A stretch of 64,000 nt of DNA from GCA-2701705 sp036163455 (GTDB lineage Bacteria > Pseudomonadota > Gammaproteobacteria > GCA-002705445 > GCA-002716945): the NCBI GenBank assembly GCA_036163455.1, contig JAYZKL010000018.1, positions 1 through 64,000 on the forward strand, given 5' to 3'. How positions within the stretch are numbered: position 1 is the stretch's first letter; each line of letters starts with the position of its first letter. The position numbers were made by a program, and so were the translations under genes. Of this stretch, positions 1 through 9,251 are shown in pieces. Below the pieces are notes generated by a model. That model was not told the DNA's origin. It made no database searches and saw nothing but the letters and a program-made list of their open reading frames with translations.

Positions 1-560
1 CCTTTAATCACAATTGATCCAGATATCATATCTTTACAACAATAATTACCTAAGTTTCCATTTATAACTACAATACCTCTTCTCATTCTTTGAATCGAAT
101 GGTCACCTACATTTCCATGGATATAAATAACACCATCCACTATTCCTTCATTCTTACCAACCGGCTTGCCTCCAAGGTAGCGCCCTGTATTTCCAAAAAT
201 TTGAATTGTTCCATTCACTAAGCCTGAACCTGCGTAATCAAGTGTATTGCCATGAACAGATAAGTTACCAGACAACATTTCTTTACCAAATGAATTACCA
301 ACATTACCATGTATAACTATGGTCATATCTTTCATTTTGTAACCAATATTATCAATTTTGTGATTTGATGCTTTAACAATGATGTGCTTTATATTTTGAC
401 CGCTAATCGAGAAAAGCTGTGCAACATTGTATAATTTATTACCATATAAGATTTTTAGTTTTTTAAACTCTGATACGCTTTTAAAATTATTTTCTGTGAG
501 AAAACTTCCATCAAGACGGAAACGAAGCTGTTTTTTGAGTCTGAGAGTTAATGGTTTCAT
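1..560 (-). CDS. fhcC: Formyltransferase/hydrolase complex subunit C (partial, 3' end outside window)
   Basis: Subunit C of the formyltransferase/hydrolase complex (Fhc), which releases formate from formyl-H4MPT via methylofuran in the cytoplasm. Translating the minus strand from the ATG at 560 gives about 186 residues before the window edge. The second half is built of repeated HGN and NGN turns spaced about 20 residues apart, the GXGXG beta-helix pattern of FwdC/FmdC and glutamate synthase C-termini. The start overlaps the fhcD stop as ATGA, so the two are translationally coupled. Family members run to about 260-270 residues, so roughly the last third is missing. The identity is secure from the repeats and from the fhcB-A-D-C order. 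Confidence 0.88.
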   Translation of the reverse strand, partial: MKPLTLRLKKQLRFRLDGSFLTENNFKSVSEFKKLKILYGNKLYNVAQLFSISGQNIKHIIVKASNHKIDNIGYKMKDMTIVIHGNVGNSFGKEMLSGNLSVHGNTLDYAGSGLVNGTIQIFGNTGRYLGGKPVGKNEGIVDGVIYIHGNVGDHSIQRMRRGIVVINGNLGNYCCKDMISGSIVIK

Positions 561-1474
561 TTTATTATCTTTTTAAGATAGAATCGATGTTGTCCTAATT
601 TTCCTCCATAATTCCCAGCTGAAATAGCGACTATATCTTTCTTTATTTTTGAACGAGCAATACTATCTATCCCGATTTTAGTTGCATTAACTATGTCTTT
701 TGTTGTTAGTCCGTTTATGACTATTTCTAAAACACATCCAGTATTTTTAGTAATCTTAGTTTTTGTGACACCATATAAAGTAGGGCAAAAAGCATCGTTT
801 GTAGATGCAATAAGGCTTTTGTATTTTGATCCTACTTTAGAGCCAGAACGGACAACTCCTCCAGGAAAAGGAGTTATAATATTTTCTAGGTTCTTCATAG
901 ATTCTATTGCTGTTTCACTAGCTAATAGACATGATTCTCTATTTTTAGCTAATATCAATATATTTCCCCCTCCAATAGCGGGTACTCTAGATGTAGTTTC
1001 TTCACACAAAAATTCACCATCCATAACCGGAATACGCCAGAAACGTTTTCCATCTATTTTTTTTGAAATTTGATGTCCATCACCAAAATATCTTAAATTT
1101 TTACCCAAAGGTATCTTATCATCACTCTCCATTCCTGAGAAAACAGCAGTTGTTGGGCATGTCAACAAACATTGTCCTACCCTTGTTTCAAGTTGTTTTT
1201 CAAGTTGGCTCCTTGACATAGAGAATAGTAAAATGGAATAACCTGGACGTCCATCTGGGGTAGCGTTAGAATTTAATTCTTTTTCTATTCCTGCCTCAAT
1301 TCCACAAGCTATAACTGATGTTGCAAACCCAGTGAAAGATACACATGCGTTTTTCGCCCATTTTTTATTATCTGCAGTAACAATAATTCTACTTGCTTTC
1401 ATGTTAAATGCTTCAGCAAATGTGTCGTCAATTTTTAGTCCACGATAAATCAATTCTTTCTCCCATATTTGCAT
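557..1474 (-). CDS. fhcD: Formylmethanofuran:H4MPT formyltransferase
   Basis: Formyltransferase subunit of the Fhc complex. It moves the formyl group between H4MPT and methylofuran so that FhcA can hydrolyse it to formate. The 305-residue product matches the Ftr/FhcD family over its whole length, close to the usual size of about 300. It shows the conserved stretches around residues 46-60 (FTGFATSVIACGIEAG) and 75-95 (PDGRPGYSILLFSM). The gene overlaps fhcA upstream by 25 nt and shares an ATGA junction with fhcC downstream, so all four fhc genes form one operon read on the minus strand. Confidence 0.95.
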   Translation of the reverse strand: MQIWEKELIYRGLKIDDTFAEAFNMKASRIIVTADNKKWAKNACVSFTGFATSVIACGIEAGIEKELNSNATPDGRPGYSILLFSMSRSQLEKQLETRVGQCLLTCPTTAVFSGMESDDKIPLGKNLRYFGDGHQISKKIDGKRFWRIPVMDGEFLCEETTSRVPAIGGGNILILAKNRESCLLASETAIESMKNLENIITPFPGGVVRSGSKVGSKYKSLIASTNDAFCPTLYGVTKTKITKNTGCVLEIVINGLTTKDIVNATKIGIDSIARSKIKKDIVAISAGNYGGKLGQHRFYLKKIIK

Positions 1475-3108
1475 TCATTAACTCTTACTGCGCTACCTAT
1501 TTGTTCTTCCATCTCATTATCATTAATTATATAGTTTTCTAACTTCATTGTATGATACTTATCAAAAAATCTTTTTAGGTTTTTTTCTATAGATTTATCA
1601 TATTCCGGTTTTACAGTTTGAGTATTACCCCATACGTACTTTTTAATTCTTCCATTTTCTACAACAATTTCACCATTTTTAATAACCATTGAAGGTGAAG
1701 AAAACATTTCTTCTATATCTTTTTTATTTTTATCATATATTGTAATGTCTGCATCAGATCCAACAGAAAGATTGCCTTTCTTCTCTAGTCCCAATATCTT
1801 TGCAGGAGCTGAACGCGTCATAATGGCAATTTCATTTAGAGTATATTCCCTTTTGAGACTTTTGAGGATTGTGTGATCTTGTACTGTTTTAGGTAAGGTC
1901 TCTAAAATGTCATTTCTAAAACTTCTATCCATAAGCAATTTAATTAAATGAGGGTAAGATGTAAAAGGACCGCCATTTGGATGATCTGTAGTCAAGAAAA
2001 TCTTCGATGGATCTTTAGTTAAAAGAAATATTTCTAGTCCTATAGCCCACTGTAATGCATTCACAAAATTTTTATCTTCATACTTGAAAGGAACAACTCC
2101 ACATCCCGCATCACATTCAATATCCATACACATCCATTTTTTAGGATGGGCATGAGAATGATTTCTATGTTGGGCCATACTGTCACCTGACATTGTAACT
2201 GTTTGCCCAAACATTATCTGGCCAACATCTGCAGTTAAATTTTCAACTTTATTAATGTATTCTGAAATTTCAACTGCAGCAGATGAAAATCGTTTATCAC
2301 CATTATTCCCATAACTATTAAATTGTATGTGTGTTACATGTATAGGCAATCCATTTGCAGCTTTTATGGTTTCAATTGTCGATAAATAGTTCCCTGGTAT
2401 TCCTAGATTGCTGGCATGCACATGTAATGGATGAGGTACACCCAAATCATATATAGCCTTTGATAATTTAGTTACGACCTCCCTAGGAGTGACATTATAG
2501 TGTTTAGATTTTTCGTCAACATTAAGAGATCTTTGATTAAATTTAAATGCATTAATACCTCCAGGATTGACTACTTTAATACCAATTGATTGTGTAGCAT
2601 TTAAAATAAATGCTACATAGTCATTAATAGCGGATTGACTAGATTTGTTTGCAAGAAGACCTAAAAAGAATTCATCATTACCTAGAAGCGCATATCCTCC
2701 CTTATCTATAAATGGTATATCAGCCATTTCTGAATGTGCTTGCCTTGCATTAATAGGTAGTAGTGCAGGCTCAAAACAGCTTGTATATCCCATCTCAATA
2801 TATCTTAGACCGGTTTTTAAAGTTGAAGGAGTAGTAATTGAGGTTGTATCATATTTATCTAGAAACTCATCATGAAATTCAGGAAACATTAGTCTTGCTA
2901 TATTAACTTTTCCACCACCAATATGTGTATGCAAATCAATTGCGCCAGGCATCACAATTTTATCTTTACAGTTTATTGATTTAGATAATTTTTCATTACT
3001 TTCAATTTTATTAACAATCTTTCCATCCTTAATAAGTATATTTTTTTTCTTATTAAATATTTTATTTTGAGGATCAAAAACATTTGCATTTTTTAATTCA
3101 ATAATCAT
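1450..3108 (-). CDS. fhcA: Formyltransferase/hydrolase complex subunit A (amidohydrolase)
   Basis: Catalytic hydrolase of the Fhc complex; it cleaves formyl-methylofuran to formate. The 552-residue protein is a FwdA/FmdA-type amidohydrolase. Visible metal-site residues are the HTH motif at H60 and H62, K178 in GIKVVNPGG (the lysine carboxylated in archaeal FwdA), H231 in LHVHASNLG, a histidine in HVTHIQ near 259, and D374 in LTTDHPNGG. These fall almost exactly where the archaeal enzyme has its dinuclear metal ligands, so an active site is expected. It lies 6 nt after fhcB and overlaps fhcD. Confidence 0.95.
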   Translation of the reverse strand: MIIELKNANVFDPQNKIFNKKKNILIKDGKIVNKIESNEKLSKSINCKDKIVMPGAIDLHTHIGGGKVNIARLMFPEFHDEFLDKYDTTSITTPSTLKTGLRYIEMGYTSCFEPALLPINARQAHSEMADIPFIDKGGYALLGNDEFFLGLLANKSSQSAINDYVAFILNATQSIGIKVVNPGGINAFKFNQRSLNVDEKSKHYNVTPREVVTKLSKAIYDLGVPHPLHVHASNLGIPGNYLSTIETIKAANGLPIHVTHIQFNSYGNNGDKRFSSAAVEISEYINKVENLTADVGQIMFGQTVTMSGDSMAQHRNHSHAHPKKWMCMDIECDAGCGVVPFKYEDKNFVNALQWAIGLEIFLLTKDPSKIFLTTDHPNGGPFTSYPHLIKLLMDRSFRNDILETLPKTVQDHTILKSLKREYTLNEIAIMTRSAPAKILGLEKKGNLSVGSDADITIYDKNKKDIEEMFSSPSMVIKNGEIVVENGRIKKYVWGNTQTVKPEYDKSIEKNLKRFFDKYHTMKLENYIINDNEMEEQIGSAVRVNECKYGRKN

Positions 3109-3114
3109 AAAACT

Positions 3115-4356
3115 TTAAACCATTTTATCTATTACTTGATTAAGAAGAGGCATTTCTAAATCTCTAAAAGATTTTAAAGGCATCGAAACAACATTATCTG
3201 TCCTAAACATTATTCCATCTGAATCAATTCCAGGAATACCCACAGGTATAAAAATATCTGGGGGAGAAGAGCAAGTTGTTTGTGGATGTCCTATCACAAT
3301 ATTTTTTATTTTTTTATTCAGATTAATTTTTTCTAGTGATAATGAATTAAGGTGTATTGCTAAATCGATCTCCTTGTTTTCAATTAATTTTGTAACATCA
3401 TATGCTTCCCTATCATGTTTAAAAATTCCATCAATACCTTTGAATCTAACAGGGAAGCCTGTTAACCATGTTGCTACCTGGTTATTAGATGCATCTCCTA
3501 AATTACCAGCAATAGGCAAGCAAGCAGCCCTAATAGTTGTATTGAGATTACAAATAAATTGTGTAATAGAGTTCACTATGTCGCCTGATATGCCAGTTGA
3601 AAAGAAATCTGATGAAGAGTATATGGCGGTCACATATTTTGATTTTTGTAAAGCTGTCTTAAGCGTAGCTAAGATTTTGCTCAATCGATCTTTTTTATTA
3701 ATATTTGAATTTATAGATTCTAAAAATTTTGGTATTTCATTTATTTTTATCTTTACATTTATAACCTGTAGATTTTTTTTCAGATTATTTATATCTTTCT
3801 GAGAAAACTGTCCAATTAAGAAGACTTTTCGAGCATTTTTTTTTGTATATAAACTAGAGTCAGGTGCCAGTATTTTTTCTATTAATCGCGGAGCTTTATT
3901 AAAAACGTTATTTCCAAATACCAAAATAGTATCTGCTCTATTTTTTACCTCCATTAATGTAGTCGCAACAAATCCAGTTCTTTGAACAATATTCATATTA
4001 TCAAAAAAATATTTGCTATTAATATGATCAAAATTTGCATTGATTTGAGAACAAAGATTAATTGCTGATCTTATTGATGCAACATCTGCGCCTCTATTGA
4101 GAATTCCAATTTCATTCGATTTTTTTATTAATAATTTAGACTTTAAAATAGCATCATTATAAGACGAAACTTTATTTTTTATTTTTGGAGTTAATGCACT
4201 TTTATTATTTATATTAAAAGATTCAAATTTTTTTACACATTCTTTATTTTTGAGATTGTTAACCTTAAATTTTTTATTTTTATAAGTGATATTAACATCA
4301 TCACAGAGAAGGGGGCAAAATGGGCACGTAATTTCTTTAGTTATAATCTTTTTCAT
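3115..4356 (-). CDS. fhcB: Formyltransferase/hydrolase complex subunit B
   Basis: Subunit B of the Fhc complex, homologous to the molybdopterin-binding subunit FwdB/FmdB of methanogens. In methylotrophs this subunit has lost the redox cofactors and acts as a structural partner of FhcA. The 413-residue protein begins with a Cys-rich segment at residues 10-18 (CPFCPLLCDD), a relic of the N-terminal iron-sulfur motif, followed by a molybdopterin-oxidoreductase-like fold. It is the first gene of the minus-strand fhcB-A-D-C operon and faces the beta-RFAP synthase gene across an 80-nt divergent promoter region. Confidence 0.9.
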   Translation of the reverse strand: MKKIITKEITCPFCPLLCDDVNITYKNKKFKVNNLKNKECVKKFESFNINNKSALTPKIKNKVSSYNDAILKSKLLIKKSNEIGILNRGADVASIRSAINLCSQINANFDHINSKYFFDNMNIVQRTGFVATTLMEVKNRADTILVFGNNVFNKAPRLIEKILAPDSSLYTKKNARKVFLIGQFSQKDINNLKKNLQVINVKIKINEIPKFLESINSNINKKDRLSKILATLKTALQKSKYVTAIYSSSDFFSTGISGDIVNSITQFICNLNTTIRAACLPIAGNLGDASNNQVATWLTGFPVRFKGIDGIFKHDREAYDVTKLIENKEIDLAIHLNSLSLEKINLNKKIKNIVIGHPQTTCSSPPDIFIPVGIPGIDSDGIMFRTDNVVSMPLKSFRDLEMPLLNQVIDKMV

Positions 4357-4374
4357 ATACCCTATACATTCTAC

Positions 4375-4401
4375 ATTATAAACATATTACTTTACACTCA
4401 A
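4375..4401 (-). promoter_or_regulatory. Candidate sigma-70 promoter of the fhc operon
   Basis: On the minus strand there is a perfect TATAAT at 4375-4380 and TTGAGT at 4396-4401, separated by 15 nt (shorter than the optimum of 17). It lies in the 80-nt gap between the divergent fhcB and beta-RFAP synthase genes. Transcription would begin about 12 nt before the fhcB ATG, just leaving the AGGGT Shine-Dalgarno-like sequence. Read by eye only. Confidence 0.4.
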
Positions 4402-4436
4402 AAGGTATAGAATAGACACCTGAAGTTTATTTTTTT

Positions 4437-5399
4437 ATGAAAAGAGATTCAAAAAAAAACATAAATGAGCTAGTCATCTCGAGTCCAGCACGATTACATC
4501 TAGGCTTTTTTGGGATTGAAGATAATTATGGTTATTCTTATGGAAGTATGGGTCTAGCTATAAACCTTCATAAAACATTAATTAAAGTTAGTAAAGCGAA
4601 AGAATCTTATTCCAATATTTCAAAAAAATATATAAAACCACTAGAAACTTATCTTAACTCAATTGGTAAAAAACAAAAAATGAGAATTATTTTAGAAAAT
4701 AAGATGAAAAAGCATGTGGGTTTAGGGTCTGGAACTCAAACTGCATTATGTTTGGGAAAAGGAGTTTCAAAATTTTTAGGGCTGGAACTAGATATTGAAA
4801 ACATAGCTAAGATTTTTAATAGGGGATTAAGGTCAGGAGCCGGAATAGGAGTATTTGAAAAAGGTGGCTTTATAGTAGATACCTGTAAGAAAAATAATCA
4901 ACACCCACAAATTTTATTAAGGAAAAAGTTTCCAAGCAGCTGGAAAATAGTCCTATTGTCTGACATGGCATTGAGGGGTTTTTATGGAGAGAGAGAAGAA
5001 AAATTTTTTAGAAACACTAAAGCCTCTAAACTTATTTCTTCTGAATTATCTGAAGTGGTTTTAAGGGGAATAATACCATCTATTATATATAAAGATTTTA
5101 CATGTTTTGCGAGGAATATTTCCTATTTTCAAAAGTTGACTGCAGAGTTTTATAAGAAAAAACAAAAAGATTTATTTATAAGCGATGAAATATCGAAAGT
5201 TATAAAATATTTATCAAAGTCTAGAACATTGGGCATTGGGCAAAGCTCATGGGGCCCATTTTCATATATATTCACAGAATCATTGCCTTCTGCTAAAGAG
5301 GTGATTAAAATTATAAAGACTAAATTTAAAATGTATAATAATCTTACATATGAAATTGCCAGCGCTAAAAACTCTGGCTATACAATAAAAAATATTTAA
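4437..5399 (+). CDS. Beta-ribofuranosylaminobenzene 5'-phosphate synthase (H4MPT biosynthesis)
   Basis: Joins p-aminobenzoate with PRPP, releasing CO2, in the first committed step toward the arylamine part of H4MPT. The 320-residue protein is a GHMP-kinase-fold enzyme. The N-terminal SSPARLHLGFFG and the glycine-rich HVGLGSGTQTALCLGKG near residue 93 are hallmarks of the beta-RFAP synthase family (orf4 of methylotrophs, MptG in archaea). The ATG at 4437 keeps the conserved N-terminus, although the upstream sequence lacks a clear Shine-Dalgarno. It starts a plus-strand run of C1 genes ending with fae, and pabB in the same island would supply its substrate. Confidence 0.92.
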   Translation: MKRDSKKNINELVISSPARLHLGFFGIEDNYGYSYGSMGLAINLHKTLIKVSKAKESYSNISKKYIKPLETYLNSIGKKQKMRIILENKMKKHVGLGSGTQTALCLGKGVSKFLGLELDIENIAKIFNRGLRSGAGIGVFEKGGFIVDTCKKNNQHPQILLRKKFPSSWKIVLLSDMALRGFYGEREEKFFRNTKASKLISSELSEVVLRGIIPSIIYKDFTCFARNISYFQKLTAEFYKKKQKDLFISDEISKVIKYLSKSRTLGIGQSSWGPFSYIFTESLPSAKEVIKIIKTKFKMYNNLTYEIASAKNSGYTIKNI

Positions 5400-5413
5400 A
5401 TTCGGGGGAATTT

Positions 5414-6304
5414 ATGGAAAAGCCTTACTTATTACATATGATAACACCAGAAAAAAACCTAAGTCCTTTTGATGCCAATATGGCTTTTGATGCAGGATGG
5501 AATTCTATAATTCCTTATACTGCAGTTGAGATGGAAGAAGTACAAACTTTAGTGCAAGATGCAATTTTTTCTAGATCAACTTCTGCTTTAAAGCGTACAG
5601 GAATTTTTTTTGGAGGAAGAGATTGTCATATGGCAATGGATATGATCAATGAAGCAAAAAAATCGATGGTTCCACCTTTTGAAGTTTCAGTCTTTGCTGA
5701 TCCTAGTGGAGCATTTACAACTGCCGCTGGAATGGTTGCTGTTACTGAAAAAGCTCTTAAAGAAAAATTTAATCTTACACTTGCAGATACAAAAATTGCA
5801 ATTCTAGGAGGTACTGGTCCCGTAGGAATAGTTTCTGCTGTCATTACTGCAAAAGCAGGTGCAAATGTTTATGTAGTTGGAAGGAATGCAGAAAAGACTG
5901 AAAAAGTCGTCAATTTGTGTAGGGAAAGATATAAATCTTCAAATGTGAATGTAGGTTTAGATGCTGACAAAGAATCTCTTTTATCGGATACTGATATAGT
6001 TTTTGGAACAGCAGCACCAGGAATAGAGATTATGAATAAAGATTTAGTAAAAAATTCAAAAGCATTAAAAATTTGTGCTGATACAAATGCAGTTCCACCT
6101 TCAGGGATTTATGGTGTAGGTGTAAGTGATAATGTTGTAAAAATGAAAGATTCTTCTTCTGATTGTTATGGAATTGGAGCTTTAGCAATTGGAAATGTTA
6201 AATATAAGGCTCAGCATGAGTGTCTCAAATTAATGTGCAATACAGATAAGCCTGTTTATTTAGATTTTGAGCATGCATTTGAGTTTGCACAGAAGAATGC
6301 GTAA
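5414..6304 (+). CDS. mtdB: NAD(P)-dependent methylene-H4MPT dehydrogenase
   Basis: Oxidises methylene-H4MPT to methenyl-H4MPT with NAD(P)+, the first oxidation after Fae. The 296-residue length is typical of MtdB. The Rossmann motif GGTGPVGIVSA lies near residues 133-143, and the N-terminal segment MITPEKNLSPFDANMAFDAGW is conserved in this family. A strong Shine-Dalgarno (GGGGGAA at 5404-5410) sits 5 nt before the ATG, consistent with high expression. The end overlaps the next gene by 8 nt. MtdA-type enzymes are smaller in scope and resemble this less. Confidence 0.95.
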   Translation: MEKPYLLHMITPEKNLSPFDANMAFDAGWNSIIPYTAVEMEEVQTLVQDAIFSRSTSALKRTGIFFGGRDCHMAMDMINEAKKSMVPPFEVSVFADPSGAFTTAAGMVAVTEKALKEKFNLTLADTKIAILGGTGPVGIVSAVITAKAGANVYVVGRNAEKTEKVVNLCRERYKSSNVNVGLDADKESLLSDTDIVFGTAAPGIEIMNKDLVKNSKALKICADTNAVPPSGIYGVGVSDNVVKMKDSSSDCYGIGALAIGNVKYKAQHECLKLMCNTDKPVYLDFEHAFEFAQKNA

Positions 6305-7367
6305 AGCTGTATTAATAATAAATACCCATACAGAATATTTAGCAACTCAAGCAGAAAAACTAGGATATAAAACTTTCTGCATTGATGGTTTTAATCAAAA
6401 TAATTTAAATAAAATTTCTCGACAAAACTTCTTAAAAAAGTTTATCAAAAAAATACAGAAAGATTATAAATCAATAAAACTAATTTATGGATCTGGGCTA
6501 GAAGATAAACCACACACCTACAAAATATTGGATTCTGAAGTTGATGTTCAGGGAAATTCTTTTGAAATGCTTGAGCACTGCAATGATATTTTAAAGTTGG
6601 AAAAAGCATTAAATATAAGTGGATTACATATCCCCAAAACAAGCTTTAGACCTCTTGATAGAACAATAAAAACTATTGTAAAGCCATTACAAGGCTTTGG
6701 AGGATTGCATATAAGCTTTGCTAGTAAAAATAATAAGAATAATTATTATCAAGAATTTATACCCGGACAAACATTCTCTATATCATTTTTTAGAAACAAG
6801 AAAAAATTTTTTTTCCTTGGATTTAATCAATTATTTACATTAAAAGAATTTCCAACCAGTCCATTTATACATGCTGGCGCAATGAATATTAGTAGGATTA
6901 AAAAATCAACTAAAATAAAGAAATCAATTGAAATATTTTCATCGTTAATAGATTTGCAAGGTTATAACACGATAGATTTTAAGATATATAAGAATAAGGT
7001 TTTTGTGATTGATATAAATCCACGCATTACATCAACTTTCAGGATATATAATGAACTCTATGCTAATGACTTACTGAAATCTCAAATTAATCTTAAAAAT
7101 GGTGGAATGAAAGTCAATTATCCTAAACTTAAAAAATTTTATGGTTTTATACATATGTTTAGTAGGTCAAACTTTACTTTTTATAATAAAATTCAAGGTG
7201 ATTCATCTATTACAAACCTACCATTAGAAGGTGAATTTATAAAAAAGGATAGTCCAGTTTTTACGATTAATTTTTTATCTGACTCACCATCAAAAGTAAT
7301 TAAGTCATTAAAGAAAAGAATTAGTATGACAAGAAAGTATTTTAACTGTTATGATATAGATATCTAG
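6297..7367 (+). CDS. ATP-grasp protein of the H4MPT gene cluster (orf17 type)
   Basis: An ATP-grasp ligase of unproven function, conserved among genes for H4MPT-linked C1 transfer and related to the COG2232 carboligase-like family. I start it at the ATG at 6297 (MRKAVLIINTHTEY), because an earlier in-frame ATG at 6267 would lie deep inside mtdB and add ten unlike residues. The nucleotide-binding strand IVKPLQGFGGLHI and the metal-binding IDINPRITSTFRIY of ATP-grasp enzymes are visible. At 356 residues it is the expected size. It sits between mtdB and mch and probably attaches an amino acid or other acid while a C1 carrier is being made. Confidence 0.75.
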   Translation: MRKAVLIINTHTEYLATQAEKLGYKTFCIDGFNQNNLNKISRQNFLKKFIKKIQKDYKSIKLIYGSGLEDKPHTYKILDSEVDVQGNSFEMLEHCNDILKLEKALNISGLHIPKTSFRPLDRTIKTIVKPLQGFGGLHISFASKNNKNNYYQEFIPGQTFSISFFRNKKKFFFLGFNQLFTLKEFPTSPFIHAGAMNISRIKKSTKIKKSIEIFSSLIDLQGYNTIDFKIYKNKVFVIDINPRITSTFRIYNELYANDLLKSQINLKNGGMKVNYPKLKKFYGFIHMFSRSNFTFYNKIQGDSSITNLPLEGEFIKKDSPVFTINFLSDSPSKVIKSLKKRISMTRKYFNCYDIDI

Positions 7368-7369
7368 AT

Positions 7370-8338
7370 ATGACAGATCAAATAAGTATAAATAAAATCA
7401 CAAAACCTCTTGTTGAAGAATTAATTGAGAATGTAGATCAACTTAATCTTGGAATAACAACAAGCTCGGGTGGCGCTAAATTAATTGATGCTGGCATTAA
7501 TCATAAAGGTTGCCTTGAGTCAGGGAGATTAATAACTGAAATATGTATGGGTGGTTTAGGAACTGTATCATTATCCATGAATAATACTTTTGAAAAATGG
7601 CCTTTATCAGTAGATGTACATAGCACAAACCCAGTTTTGAGTTGTCTTGCAAGTCAATATGCCGGCTGGAGTCTTTCACATGTAAAAGATGAAGAAAATT
7701 TTAATGCTCTTGGTTCAGGCCCATGTCGTTCATTAGCATGTAAGGAAGAATTATTTACAGATTTAGGTTACAAAGATAAATTTTTTTCTACTGTTGCAGT
7801 TATGGAAGTAGATACTACACCTCCGCAAGAAATTATTGATAAAATAGTTAATGATTGCAATATTAGTGAAAAAAACCTTACTGTTATATTAACTCCTACA
7901 AGATCGCTTTCTGGATGCGTTCAAATTGTTGGTCGTGTTCTTGAAGTTGGAATGCATAAAGTACACGAACTTGGTTTTCCATTAGATAAAATTATAGATG
8001 GGTTTGGTTCTGCACCTTTACCTCCACCTGCACCTGATTTTTTAAATGGAATGGGAAGAACAAATGATGCTATTTTATATGGAGGTAAGGTTCATTTATT
8101 TGTTGATGTACCAGATGATGAAGCTGATGAGCTTGCAAAAAGACTACCAAGTTCAACTTCTAGCGATTACGGGAAACCATTTGCTGAAGTTTTTAAAGAA
8201 TATAAATATGATTTTTATAAAATTGATAAAATGCTCTTTAGTCCGGCCTATGTAATAGTTACATCAATCAAGACTGGAAATACCTTTAGAAATGGAAAGA
8301 TTAATCCAGAATTAATCGATAAATCTTTCACTAAATGA
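7370..8338 (+). CDS. mch: Methenyl-H4MPT cyclohydrolase
   Basis: Hydrolyses methenyl-H4MPT to formyl-H4MPT between MtdB and the Fhc complex. The 322-residue product matches Mch throughout, including the early TSSGGAKLIDAGI and GRLITEICMGGLGTVSL segments and the central GSGPCRSLACKEELF. The start lies 2 nt after the orf17-type stop, and the end overlaps orf5 as ATGA, so it is part of the plus-strand C1 operon. Confidence 0.96.
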   Translation: MTDQISINKITKPLVEELIENVDQLNLGITTSSGGAKLIDAGINHKGCLESGRLITEICMGGLGTVSLSMNNTFEKWPLSVDVHSTNPVLSCLASQYAGWSLSHVKDEENFNALGSGPCRSLACKEELFTDLGYKDKFFSTVAVMEVDTTPPQEIIDKIVNDCNISEKNLTVILTPTRSLSGCVQIVGRVLEVGMHKVHELGFPLDKIIDGFGSAPLPPPAPDFLNGMGRTNDAILYGGKVHLFVDVPDDEADELAKRLPSSTSSDYGKPFAEVFKEYKYDFYKIDKMLFSPAYVIVTSIKTGNTFRNGKINPELIDKSFTK

Positions 8339-9249
8339 GAAAAGTTTTAATATTAACTGATCAACAAGGTTGGCATTTTAATCAATTAAAAAGATCTTTT
8401 TTAAAGCAGGAAATCAAAGTTGAATCTTATAACTTAACTCAATTAACTCTATCTTTTGTAAAAAATGAGAATAAAGTATTTTATGGCAATAGAGAATTAG
8501 ACAATGTTACGGATGTAATGGTTAGATTCATACCAAATGGTAGTTTGGAAGAAATAGTTACTTATCTGAATATACTGAAAATATTTAAAATGCAAGGCGC
8601 AAATGTTGTTAATACAGCAGAAAATATCGAGCTGACTGTAGATAAATCTTTAACCACAGCTTTACTTAATTCTCTTAATATAAATACTCCAAAAACTTGG
8701 GTTATTAGGGGAAAAAAAGAGACAAAAAATCTTGTCAAAAAAATATTAAAAGAATGTAAATTAATATATAAACCAATATTTGGTTCACAAGGAAACAATA
8801 TAAAAAAAATTGAAAAATTAGAGGATTTGGACTCTATTGATAACGAAAGCAATATCTATTATCTTCAAGAATTTTTAGACACTGATCCATTCCATGACTA
8901 TCGAGTACTTATTGTAAAGAATATAAATAAAAATAAAGTTTTTTCAATGATAAGATATGGCAAATCTTATATTAATAATTTCTCGAAGGGAGCTAAATGT
9001 ATGCCAATAAAACTTGATCAGAAAATGGCTGAAATTGCATTGGCAGCAGCAGAAATAACAAATCTATCATTATGTGGCGTAGATATTATTAAACAAAAAG
9101 ATAAATTTTTTGTTATTGAAGTTAATGGAATTCCGGCATGGAAAGGATTACAGTCTATAAATAAAGAAAATATTGCTGATGTAATAGTTAATGCTTTTTT
9201 AAATTCATCAAGAAATAATACAAATCTATCTATTAAACCTGTTCCTTAA
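8335..9249 (+). CDS. RimK-like ATP-grasp ligase (orf5 of H4MPT cluster)
   Basis: A RimK-type ATP-grasp ligase of 304 residues, orthologous in context and size to orf5 of the methylotroph mch-orf5-orf7-fae cluster. Family relatives such as MptN, CofF and RimK add glutamate to a cofactor or protein tail. An analogous role in finishing the side chain of H4MPT or methylofuran is inferred, not shown. Visible features are the phosphate-binding YKPIFGSQGNNI near residue 140 and the metal-binding VIEVNGIPAWKGLQ near 262. It is coupled to mch by an ATGA overlap, and orf7 follows after 2 nt. Confidence 0.85.
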   Translation: MRKVLILTDQQGWHFNQLKRSFLKQEIKVESYNLTQLTLSFVKNENKVFYGNRELDNVTDVMVRFIPNGSLEEIVTYLNILKIFKMQGANVVNTAENIELTVDKSLTTALLNSLNINTPKTWVIRGKKETKNLVKKILKECKLIYKPIFGSQGNNIKKIEKLEDLDSIDNESNIYYLQEFLDTDPFHDYRVLIVKNINKNKVFSMIRYGKSYINNFSKGAKCMPIKLDQKMAEIALAAAEITNLSLCGVDIIKQKDKFFVIEVNGIPAWKGLQSINKENIADVIVNAFLNSSRNNTNLSIKPVP

Positions 9250-9251
9250 TA

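Noticed and set aside
693..1073. A 126-codon plus-strand open frame inside fhcD.
   Set aside because: It lies wholly antisense to a strongly conserved gene, and its translation resembles no protein family.
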